From: Cymbidium sinense
Taxonomy: Eukaryota > Streptophyta > Magnoliopsida > Asparagales > Orchidaceae
Reading direction: 5' to 3'
DNA length: 64,000 bases
Assembly (NCBI GenBank): GCA_021442155.1
Contig: CM038216.1
Span: 91,375,666-91,439,665, forward strand
Within the stretch, counting starts at the first letter, position 1, and each line of letters opens with the position of its first letter. This document shows, piece by piece, positions 45,471 through 55,865 of the stretch. The position numbers and the translations under genes are program-made. The notes under the pieces were generated by a model. It ran no database searches. It worked only from the letters and a program-made list of their open reading frames with translations, and had not been told where the DNA came from.

Positions 45471-46020
45471 TTCCCTAGTGGAGCTAAATCACACCCTTCT
45501 TCTTAGTGGAGCCCCAAATCATATATAACTAACTCCCCGTGTCAAATTCAAAACCAACCTCCCTAGTGGAGCCAAATTAAACTAACTCCCCGTGTAGAGT
45601 CTAAATCATAGAAATCCAACTAAACTCTTATTCCTAGTGGATTCATCCCCAAACAAATCTATAAAATCAAACTCAAATTCCAATCCCCAGTGGATAGCTC
45701 AAACCTGCTTCCCTAGTAGAATGTTCATATACCCAATCCCAGTGGACTTGAGCCAATATCTCTAGCATATGTGCCTCCACATCAATTAAAATAAAATATA
45801 TTAAAGTTGATTTGATCTTAATCCATAGTGGATTATAGATTCTTATCCCAACAAATTTTCTTCTTCTTTGCCCATGACATAGACCCCTCATATGTCATGT
45901 CCAATGCATGTGTGATCCCCTAGCAGATCTTCCTCCATGTCCTTAACATGGAAGTCTCATCAAATCTTATTTCTTCTCTTATGCGCACCTTTAATACTTC
46001 AACTAAAAGCCTAACAATGT
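45471..46020. repeat. cluster of short CCCTAGTGGA-type words
   Basis: CCCTAGTGGAGC-AAAT, TTAGTGGAGCC, CCTAGTGGATTC, CCCAGTGGATAG and CCCAGTGGACTT recur every 30-90 bases. A continuation of the preceding repeats in shorter form. No gene: a 72-codon minus-strand frame (45,673-45,891) has no recognisable domain. Confidence 0.55.
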
Positions 46021-47480
46021 ATTCATTCAAATCACATCATCTTAACATTATTATCAACATTTTATGATTTGTGATGGTGAAAGCTCAAACTAACTATACA
46101 ATATCATGCTAAACATATTATAGTGTGAATTAACACACTAAATTATATTATAATATATGATGTTATATTATAGTTTTCTATAATATAATATGTTATCTAA
46201 CATTACACCTCATTAGAATCACTTAAAAGGAAGAAATAATACAATTTTTTTAAAATTTGAATAATGTTCATTTTGGATGTTAAATTGTTATTTTTCTATT
46301 AGAAATGGTACAAAAGAGCATAATTTTTTTGTTGCTTCTTGGTGTGTGCCATGAATTTGGCCAAATTCTTCCATCTCAACCTTCAAATTAACATTTTTGT
46401 GAGTTTTGACCTAATGTATTATAACAAAAGTAAAACATACTAAAATGTACAATAACATATAGTAACACACCACCACATTCATATATTTGTGAAGTTATAT
46501 TGTTATGTACATTATATTTTAATATGCTTTCATACAATATATTATCTTACATTACACCTTAAAATGAATCACTTTAAGAAAAAAATATATAAGATTTTGT
46601 TGAAAAATGAACATTTATGTTGGCTACAAAATTCCATCCTTTTGATTAAATGATACAGCATTGCACACCCCCAATGATGTTCCTTCAAGCTTACCTTAAA
46701 TTTGGCCAAATCCCATCATCTCAGCCCACAAATTAGTATTTTTATGAATTGTACTAGTACTAACTCTACTGCATCATACTATAACAAACTAAAATATGCT
46801 AAACAACAAGTAGTAATACACAATAGTATGCTATAATGCATGATGCTACACTATGTTATAACATCCTATATAATAATACACTATAGCATATTATATTATA
46901 TTATATTGCATATCACTGCACAAGAGATTGCTTAAGATAAAAAATCATAAAATTAGTCTAAACAATAAAAAACTATAAATTTTAGTCGTATCACTTACAT
47001 ATTTTAAATTAAAATAATATATTATGATGCCATGCTCTACCTATCATGAATTTGGCCAAATTCCACCATTTTAAAGTCTAAATCAACATTTTTATAGATG
47101 ATGCTATTGTAGGCTTGACTGCATGATTGTAAAGTACTAAAAGGATTTAAAATGTGCAAAATAATATATTATGATATATGTTGCTATACTATTCTACAAC
47201 ATATTATATTTATTTTGAACATAAAATCTTACATTTTAGACTACAAGTGGCATAGCACACCTTTGGTACTACAATTTAATTCCCACTTAAAATTTGATAA
47301 ATCTCATCATCTAATTTATTAAATCAATATTTTAGGATTTATAATAATATAGACGATAGGGCATAATACCATATATACTAAAACATTTCAAAATATCTTA
47401 TAACATCCAAAAGCACATCACTACATGCTCAAATATATGATGCTACATTATACTTTAATATATGGTACTATAAAATGATT
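46021..47480. repeat. AT-rich satellite-like repeat, ~345-base period
   Basis: AATTTGGCCAAAT-CCATCATCTCA recurs at 46,354, 46,699, 47,049 and, worn, at 47,291 (offsets 345, 350, 242). A further partial copy begins at about 46,030 (CATCATCTTAACATT). Each unit continues with ATCAACATTTTTATGA-TT, ACTATAAC and ATATTATATT words and ATTACACCT-A. About four units. The last is shortened. Confidence 0.8.
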
Positions 47481-47964
47481 TAGGGCAAGGGTTTAAGGTA
47501 TTTAAATCTCTAAAATTCAAGGGAAAGTTTCCTGAAGACATTTTCATTAGTTACCATAACTATGTTTGGAATAAGTCATTCTTTAGATCTACTCCTAATG
47601 ACATATTTATTAAAGTTTTAAGATTTAGGGGTTAGTGTTAGGGTTTAGTGTTTAAGGTTTAGGGTTAGTTTAGGGTTTATGGTTTAGTCTTAGTTTAGGG
47701 TTTAGGGTTTAGGGTTTGGGGTTTAGGTTTAGGGTTTAGGGTTGTAGGTTTAAGGGTTTAGGGTTTATGATTTTAGTGTTTAGGATTTAGGGTTTAGGGT
47801 TTTAGGGTTTAAGGTTTAGGGTTTTTGGCTTAAGATTTAGGGTTTAGGATTTAGGGTTTAGGTTTTAGAGTTTAATGTTTAGAGTTTAGGATTTCTAGGG
47901 TTTAGGGTTCAGGCTTAGTGTTTAAGTTTTAGTTTAGGGTTTAGGGTTTAGAGTTTAAGGTGTT
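47481..47964. repeat. unassigned bridge, then telomere-like DNA
   Basis: About 130 bases of unclassified sequence (to ~47,610), then decayed TTTAGGG repeats leading to GRP cassette 8. The orientation of TTTAGGG is the same as on the left side of the 13-kb foreign block. Confidence 0.65.
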
Positions 47965-48447
47965 TTTTAATAGAGAATAAATTTAGATTCAATATTTCTT
48001 CTTTACAATTTTATCAACCAAGTAGCACCCAAAGTTTTCTAATACAAGCAATGACATAAATAAAAAATGAGCACTGATAGAGAAAATTCAAAACCCCATA
48101 TAAGTAGAACCATCTCTACTGTAAAGACACAATTCCATAAGTAGTAGATCAAATAGAACATTCTTTAGTTTCTCTAGTTTCCATCAGAACCACCCCCACC
48201 TCTCGAGTAGTGGGATCCTCCATCATATCCCTACTCTCTCGCTCTTCCACCACCATGGCTGTAACTTTCGTTGCTTTTCTCACCTTCGTAAACACCACTG
48301 ATCCACCACCACCTCCATATCCACCATCACCTTCTGATCCCCCACCACCACTATGATAATCGCCGCCTTTGCCTTCACGTCCACTGCCAGATCTAGACTT
48401 AGTCTAGTTGACGGTGATGTTCCTACCATCAAGGTTTTGTCCATTCT
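47963..48447 (-). pseudogene. GRP retrocopy, cassette 8 (lacks the shared TAG)
   Basis: T-run 47,963-47,968, full 3'UTR, GNW-type end and Gly tail read on the minus strand. The RRM end reads NGQNLDGRNITVN with CAA for Gln, where most other cassettes have TAG. The next codon after VN is a private TAG. Frame is kept through SRSGSGREGKGG, GGGGSEGDGGYGGGGGS, then lost. It stands apart from the main array. It therefore either branched off before the shared stop arose or was corrected afterwards. Confidence 0.85.
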
Positions 48448-48549
48448 TAGGGTTTAGGGTCAGTTTTGGGTTTAGGGTTTATGGATTGGGGTTTAGGGTT
48501 TAGGGTTGTAGGTTTTAGGGTTGTAGGTTTTATGGTTTAAAGTTTAGCA
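48448..48549. repeat. telomere-like DNA left of L1-B
   Basis: CTTAGGGTTTAGGG words, the usual flank of a cassette's RRM end, stopped by the A-tail of L1-B. Confidence 0.75.
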
Positions 48550-49779
48550 TTTTTTTTGGGTAAAAGAGGAAATTTTATTACCAAAAAGAAAAGGATACAA
48601 TAATTTAAAGGGGATAAAAGTCAAAGACTACTACTCAAAGACCTACATAAGGAGCTAAAGAGAAAAATCCCCTAACTAATACAAAAGATAGTGAAAAGGG
48701 AAGAACTAAGAAAAGAACAACAACATCACGTAATCCCGAAAGGGTCATCAATCCATTTGAAGAGACCCAAGAACAAGTGAAGGAAACCTACAAGAAAGAA
48801 ACTAAAGCAGAGATAAGCTCAAATAAAAGAAAATAAATAAAGATAAACAAAAAGAATAGAAAAGTCAAGGAAAAGTCTCAAGCTCAGTCACAAAAATAAG
48901 AAGGGGTAACAAAAATTTATGAGCAGCCAAACTCTAAAAGGAGGGTTATAGTCACAAATACTACTACCAACCAACAAAAAAGTATTTAACATCCTAGCCA
49001 TCATAGTCAACGAACCTCACAAAGGCACCCAAGCACACACCAATAACTAGCAAACATCTAGAACCAGCCACCAAAAAGGTAAGGACAACAATAGAGCTAC
49101 TAGCCAAAGGGGACAATAGTATAAAAAAAAGAGCCAACAAAGAAAAATCCAAGCCATCACAACCATCCAACCACCCAAGAGCAGCAGGAATAATAAATAA
49201 AGCCACCAACCTAAAGAGGAAGTACCAAAAACAAAAGCAAGCGGGGTAGAAGGGAAGCAAACAGCAAGCTCACCAACTCCAACCAGACTAAAGCAACCAT
49301 AATAGGACACATCAACCACAAAACAAAATAAGAAACCACAAGGCTACCAAACCCACAAAGGAAAGCATCAGCCTGAAACCAAATTAGCCCAACCAGCTAA
49401 AAGGAGATAGAAGGAAGAGAAGCAAAACCAACATCTAATCCAGAGAAAGCACACAAAAACCAAGAAACTCAAGGATACCAACCACAAAGACACTAAATAA
49501 AAACAAACCAACCAACCAAAAACCAACAAATAAGCCCATAAGAGACACCATATTAAAAGTACGAGCATCAAATGAAAACAATAAGACAACCAAAATAGCA
49601 GAAGCCAGCATTCCAACCTATAAAGTATAAGAAAAAAATACAAGAATAGAAACTCTCCAAGAAAGAACTGGAGCCAACAGCAATCGAACAAACCAAAACC
49701 ACCAAAAGCTCCCAAGCAGAAGCCCCAAGAAAACCAACAACATAAAAGAAAAAAAAGAAAAATTAAAGAAAATCTAACA
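48550..49779 (-). repeat. L1-B 3' tail (T/G-rich on the minus strand)
   Basis: The RNase H frame runs on without a stop to 49,368, giving a hydrophobic extension (SLIFLFFLLCCWFSWGF, LVFGWLVCF). Further frames at 48,994-49,319 are of the same composition. No known domain. The region resembles the tail of L1-A in style but lacks its tandem expansion. Confidence 0.65.
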
Positions 49780-50467
49780 TAAGGCAAACTAGATTTATCT
49801 AAATTAGACAACCCTCTTAATTGCTTAGGAATATTCACATTGTTAAACAAAGTAAAATCAGAGAAATTACACCCCAAACTAGCTAAGAAATCTGCACAAG
49901 CATTACCTTCTCTTAAAATATGAGTAATTTTAAAAGAAAGTTTACAGATAATGGATTTAATATTTTTAATTAAATAAAAAAGCACAACATTACCATTATG
50001 GTGAGAATTGATCATTGCAATAACCATCTCACCATTATATTCCAACAAAATAGTATAAAAATTTCTATCCAAACAATGCTTAAGAGCATGATAAACAACC
50101 ATCAATTCAGCAAAAATAATAGAATTAGTAGAGAGAGGAGTGGAAAAAACTAAGATAATATTCCCAAGATTATTCCTAGAAAATACCATCATAACTCAAC
50201 TTTGTTATGTGCAATAGAGCCATCAGTATTAATTTTAATAAAATAATTAAAAGGCTTAATCCAATGTATAATTTTATAATTCAGAGACAAGTCAGAATAA
50301 GGAAACAAGATAGCCAATTTAGAGGCAACAAACTTGCAACCTCTAAAATTAGTACCACTAAGAAGAGCAGCCTTATGTAAAGAAAAAATCTTTTCTTTAG
50401 TCCTAGCAATAATCCTCTTATGATTCATAGGCACATTATGATGTTTAGCATCATTTCTATAAGCCAA
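49780..50467 (-). pseudogene. L1-B RNase H domain
   Basis: FIKINTDGSIAHNK (first Asp, complement of 50,216-50,233), a frameshift at about 50,190, then MMVFSRNNLGNIIL, IIFAELMVVYHALKH (Glu), LLEYNGEMVIAMI (the catalytic Asp of the usual E-x-D is Asn/Tyr here), HILREGNACADFLA (C-terminal His/Asp) and QLRGLSNLDKSSLPYVR. Third catalytic position lost, so inactive. L1-A keeps EVD at this place. Confidence 0.85.
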
Positions 50468-51600
50468 ATCAAAGTAACAACCATCACAATTTTGATATTC
50501 CCTTTAACAGTATTAAGAAAATCAAAGTCAAGAAGTTGCATTAAAGTTAAATTACCATTAAAACAATTTAACTTAAATGAATCCTCATACCAACCCCAAA
50601 CTTTAGAGGCAATTGCACCATTAATAAAAACATGACTAACATTCTTAATCAGAAAGCAACACATGCATTTAGATGGTAGATAATAACCTTTGTCCAAAAG
50701 TAAAGAGTCAACAACAATATAATCTATTAAAATTCTCAACAGAAGAATAGGATAAGAAGTAGGAATAATATTATTTCAAATTTTAAGGAAAATAATAGAA
50801 GAGGATTATTTAAGTAATATAGTTCCAAGTATCTTTAAAAAAAAATTCTCCATTACTAGAAATTTTGAAAAAATTTTATCCGGAGAAATACCATCAATAG
50901 AAATATTGATGATGTTATTACTAATGAAATTAGGAATCAAATCATTTAAAAGGGAGAAATTCCAATCACCATTATAAATTGAAAGACTAACTTTCAAGGA
51001 AAAAGTAGAGTGAGTATTAAGCAAGAAGCAATGGAAAAGTCCCCCATCCAGTTATCTTGCCAAAAGAAAGAAGAACCATTATTAATACCCCAAAAAATGA
51101 GAGGTTTTGCTTTCTATTTAATATCACATAGCCATTTCCAAACAATAGAGTCGCCATGTTTATAATTGCAAATTAAAGGATGCTTACCTTTGCAATATTT
51201 AACATTCATGAACCGAAAGACTTTCATTTTTCCAAAAATTCCACCAAAGTTTATAAGAAAAAACATTGGTTGAATCCATCAAAGATCTGCACCCAATACC
51301 ACCTTCATAAATAGTACCCCACATATTTGACCAATAAGTCCAATGAAGCCTTTTGGCTGAATTCCTAGAGCTCTAAAACAACTTATTAAATAGTCTTTCA
51401 ATCATGATAAGAACAAAAGAAGTAGGAATAATATTAAGCAACAAGTAAAAAGCAAGAGAGTAAAGAATACTTCTAATAACAAAGGATAAGAAATGAAATT
51501 CAAGGGTAGAAATTTTATCTTGAACATGATGGATTACCTCATCAAAAAGATCGGATCTCTTTTGACCACAATATAACGGTGAGCCTAAATATTTAATAGA
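50425..51600 (-). pseudogene. L1-B connection region and zf-RVT
   Basis: From about 51,600 down: SIKYLGSPLYCGQKRSDLFDE-type words, FGGIFG-like, GIGCRSLMDSTN, LWYKFRSGGSSFFWQDNW-type ending near 51,055, then the frame 50,425-50,739: LIDYIVVDSLLLDKGYYLPS, KCMCC, NVSHVFINGAIASKVWGWYE (zf-RVT). As in L1-A, the last Cys of the finger is replaced (HVFING). Stops and shifts lie between pieces. Confidence 0.8.
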
Positions 51601-51699
51601 AATATTTTGATGAGAAAACCTAGTAATATCCTTAATTTTATTAATTCTTTGAATAGAAATAGAAGTAGAAGTGATAAAAACAACTTTTATGATTACTAA

Positions 51700-52236
51700 T
51701 CATAAGGCCACTTTCCTTTTAAAATTTATTTAATAAAATCTTAAGCTTTTTAACATAAGGTAACGAGCCATTACAAAATATTATGAAATCATCAACAAAA
51801 CTTAAGCAAGAGATAGCCAAACTACAAAGATTTCTGAAATACATACTAGAATTCTTCTAAAAAAAAGATTAATCCAATAATACAAATATTCAATCTTAAT
51901 AATAAAAAGTGAAGGAGAAAGATGGTCACCTTGTCTTATACCTTGAGAGGAATTAAAGAAGCCAAAGTTTTCACCATTGATAACTAATGAAAACCAAACT
52001 TTTCTAATTATATTATTAATCGAAGAAATAAAATGATTAGAGAAACCAAATAAAGTAAGAATGTTATTAAGAAAATCCCAAGAAATGTTATCATAAGCTT
52101 TTGGTGATGTCAAGCTTAAGAAGTGAATTGCCACCTCTAGTTTTAACATTGAAACCATGAATCTATTCTTGAGTAAGCAAGATGTTATCTGAAATAGTTC
52201 TACCTTTCACATAGCCCGTTTGATTAGGAGAGATAA
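51700..52236 (-). pseudogene. L1-B reverse transcriptase core
   Basis: GRTISDNILLTQE at ~52,175-52,210, then LDITK-like words broken by a shift (SPKAYDNISWDFLNN, Asp kept). The frame 51,802-52,158 carries VWFSLVINGENFGFF and QGIRQGDHLSPSLFII. The palm box FVDD follows in another frame (complement of 51,788-51,799), continuing FIIFCNGS. Catalytic residues are present but spread over frames. Closely related to L1-A (which has FADD). Confidence 0.87.
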
Positions 52237-53285
52237 TCATAGGAAGAAACTTACTAAGCTTATTAGTAAAAATTTTAGAAAACAATTTATTAAAAAAGTA
52301 CAAAGACAAATAGGTCTAAAGTTAATCCAAAAGATAGGATTATCGTTCTTAGGAATAAGAATAATAGAAGTGCTAGTAAAATATTTAGGAACAGAATTCC
52401 CTTGAAAAAAATCCTTAACATCATTAGCAATATCAACTTTAAAAATAAACAAAGCTTTTTGAAAGAATAAAGTAGTCTAACCATCTGGCCCTGCAATAGA
52501 ATCAACATTCATACCATTAAAAATATTAAAAATATCCTCATCAAAAGGAGGAGCAACCAATCACTCATTATCTTCTGTAGACATAATAGAAGGAATGATA
52601 GAGGGATTAGATAAATTCTCAAGTAGATAGTTTTTATTTAAATGATTTTTAAAGAAAATAAGAGTAGAAAAGAATATATCCCACTTTTTAGTAAGCCAAG
52701 AAATATCCAAATTCTTGATTTTATGAATGCGACCAATAACACGCCTATTCATTACCAAAGCATGAAAATATTTAGTGTCTATTTATCCCTCAAAAAGATG
52801 CTTAGATGCAATTTTTTGTCTCCAATATGTCTCCTCCATATACTAAAACTTAATGAGATTATCTTTAGTTTCAACAAGGTTAGAATAAAATGAAGAATCA
52901 ATTATAACCAATTCTATCAAATCTTTCACCCTTTGTTCCATTTTTTTTGATATTATCAAAAATATTTTTAAAGCATTTTTTGTTCCACCAAGTGATATTA
53001 TGCTTAAGACTTTTAAGCTTAAGGCAAAATATTATCATACCAAATGCAGAATCACTAGGAGAAAGAGGAGCACACCAATTAAAAGCAATAATGCCAAGAA
53101 AACTTTTATCTTTTAACCACATATTTTGGAAAATTTTTAATGCCATTAATATTATGAACAACATCCTTAATAGAAATCAAAAGAGGAGCATGAGCCGAGA
53201 GTGTTTTACTAAGGTGCTCCACTGAAGTTAATGGCCAACGGTTTAACCAATTAATACTAAATAAGGCACAATTATTTTTGATAGC
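52237..53285 (-). pseudogene. L1-B endonuclease end, linker and RT start
   Basis: From right to left: endonuclease C terminus with SAHAPL (near 53,200); linker frames at 52,898-53,164 and 52,561-52,758 (RVIGRIHKIKN, SNPSIIPSIMS); then RT fingers at 52,237-52,452 with FFQGNSVPKYFTSTSIILIP and FWINFRPICLC, matching the plant L1 pattern FTST-IVLIPK...DFRPISLC. Stops separate all pieces. Confidence 0.82.
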
Positions 53286-55865
53286 TTTAAGTTTATTAGT
53301 TTATTTATTTTAGACTATTTAGGGTTTAGTTTTAGTTAATTTTATTAGTTAAGTTTAGGTTTAGGTTTAAGTTTTTAGTTTAGTTTAGTTAGTTTAGGTT
53401 TAGGGTTTAGGGTTTAGTTTAGTTTAGTTATTTAGTTTAGTTAGTTAGGTTTAGTTTAGTTAATTATTAGTTTATTAATTTAGTGATTAGTTCATTAGTT
53501 TAGTTTAGTTTTAATTAGGTTTGTTAGGGTTTTAGTTAGTTTAATTAACTTTTATCCTTAGCTAGTTATTAGTCATTTAGTTTAGTTATTTTTAGTTTTG
53601 TTATTTAGTTAGTTTTAGTTAATTTAATTTAGTTAGTTTTAAATTTATTACAGTTTATTTTCCTAGTTAGTTATTATATTTAGGTTTAATTAGTTATTAT
53701 TAGGTTTATTATTAGTCATTAGTAATCATTATTAGTTAGTTTAGGCCTCATAGTTATAACTATCATGTTAGGGCCTTTTATTAGTTAGTATCACTTTTAG
53801 TCTTTAGCACCTAAGCCGTTTTAGTTAACTATTATCAGTCATTATCAATAGTCATTAGTTTAAGGTAGGGCCAGTTTAGCCTAGGAGGTTTGGGCCTTGG
53901 CCCAGGCTTAGGCCCAGTGGTAGTTAGGGCCTAGTTAGTTTAGCAGGTCCAGAGCCCATACTTTATTATATCTTTAGCCTAATCATCTGTAAGTTGCTGG
54001 TAGGGCCCAGGGTTTAGGGCCCAGGCCATTAGTCATCCTATTATCTTTAGCCAGTCAGTTTTAGTTAGTTTAGCCCAGGTTATTTTAGTTTAGCCTGGTT
54101 ATCATTAGTCATTTAGTAGCTAATAGTTTAGGTAGGGCCAGGCCTGAGGTCAGGTTATTATTAGTTTAGCCAGGGGTTTATTAGTCATTGTTAAGGCCTT
54201 TATAACAGTTTATTAACTAATAAAGCGCAGTAGCTGGTCTTTTGGAGTCAGTAGTATTTATCAGACAAAAGCCTTAGCCAGTTATTAGTTAGCTATTAGT
54301 TTAGTTTAATAGTTTAGCCTTAGTTAGTCTATTTAGTATTAGTCCATTTTTAATTAGTGAGTTTAGCCTAGCCTAGGCCCAGCCTTTAGTTTAGCCTAGC
54401 CTTTAGTAGTTAGTTAGGGTCATGATCTTTGTAGTCAATTAGTTAGTGGGCTTAGTCAGAAGAATTAGTTAGTTAGTCCATGCCAGTTAGTTAGGCCAGG
54501 TTAGTTTAGTTTATTATTTAGTAGTCTTATTAATTTTATTTGTTATTTAGTTGAATTATTTAGTTTTATTAGGCCTAGTGGGTTAGTTAGTTGCAGTCAG
54601 TTTAGCCTTTTAAAGTTAGTTATTTAGAGGCCAGTGGTTGGTTAGTAGTTTAGGGTTTAGTTTAGTTAGCCTAGGTTTTAGTTTTAGTTTAGTAGGTTAT
54701 TAATTGTTAATTTAATTTTTATATTTATTTATTTATTTTATTTTAGTTTAATTAGTTTTAGTTAGTTTAGTTATTTAGTTAGTTAGTTTTAGATTTAGAT
54801 ATTATTTTAGTTTATTAATTAATTAATTAATTATTAATATAGGTTTTAGGGTTATATTTAGGGTTTATTTATGTCCTAGTTTTATTATTAGGGTTTGGTT
54901 TAGCCTAGTTTATTAGTTTTATTAGTTTATTAGCTCAGGTCTGGCTAAGCCTTTAATTATTAGTTAGTTATTATATTAAGTTTAAGTTTATTAGTTATTA
55001 GTTTAGGTTTTATTAGTTATTATTAGTTGTCATTTGGTCATTATTATTTAGTTTATAATTAGTTAGTTAGCTTAGTTAGTTAGTTTAGTTATATTTGTGG
55101 GCCTAGTTTAGTCAGTTAGTTTAGTTATTAATTTATTAGGTCCAGCTTCAGCAATTAGTTTAGTTTATTTATTTTTTGTATTATTAGTTTAGTAGTTAGT
55201 TTAATTATTAGGCCTGTTTAGGGTTTGGCCTAGTCAGTTTATTTTATCATTTATTTAGGTAGTTGGGCCTTTAAATTTAGTTAGCCTAGCCTAGTTAGTT
55301 ATTTAGTTAGGATCAGGATCAGGCCTAGTTAGTTAGTAGAGGCCTAGGGTATTAGTCAGTGAGTTTAGTTAGTCAGTCATTAGTTAGCCATTAGCCTTTT
55401 ATTAATCATTACTCCTAGTTTATGTAGTTAGGTAGCCCAGGGCCCAGTTATTAGTTTAGGTTTTTTAGCCTAGTAGTTTAGTTATTTATTAGTTAAATCA
55501 GTTTATTAGGCCGAGGTTAGGTCTAATAGTTGGTAGCTTATTTATTAGTTTATCAGCCTAGTCACTGTTTTTAGTTTTAGTTAGTGTTTAGCCATTAGTT
55601 TTATATTATTTAGCCTAGTTTGCCTTTATGGTTTAGTCTTTTATATTAGTTTTAGTGATTAGTTAGTTAGTTAGTCAGTATAGTTTAGGTTTTATTAGTT
55701 TAGTAGTTATTAGTCATTAGTTTAGTTTAGTTTTAATTATTTAGTCATTAATTTAGTTTTATTAGTAGTATTAGTTTATTAGTTAGTAGGTTTAGTATTA
55801 GTTTATCATTAGTTAGTTTATTTGTTTTAGTATTAGTTTTAGTTTAGTTTTAGTTTTATTTAGGA
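53286..55865. repeat. TTAG/TTTAGTT array, becoming C-containing
   Basis: TTTAGTT, TTAGTTAG and GGTTTAG words as in the 14.5-20.4-kb array. From about 53,730, C appears in words such as TTAGCCTAG, GGCCTAG and AGTCATTAG, in a patchy mix with C-free words. No gene, transposon or long frame. Confidence 0.75.

Larger units (their letters stand above)
48550..53285 (-). mobile_element. L1-clade LINE (L1-B), 5'-truncated, minus strand
   Basis: On the minus strand: the end of the endonuclease (LTSVEHLSKTLSAHAPLL, family SDHxPL, near 53,200), RT, connection, zf-RVT, RNase H, a 1.2-kb T/G-rich tail, AATAAA (complement at 48,574-48,579) and an A-run of 8 (T-run 48,550-48,557). Longer at the 5' side than L1-A, but still truncated within the endonuclease. 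Many stops and shifts. The A-tail, AATAAA and 5' truncation show ordinary L1-type insertion into telomere-like/TTAG DNA. Confidence 0.92.

Noticed and set aside
48540..53300. Target-site duplication of L1-B (TTTAA-AGTTTA at both sides)
   Set aside because: Only a short imperfect match (TTAAAGTTTAG against TTTAAGTTTATT) in repeat-like flanks. Not distinguishable from chance.
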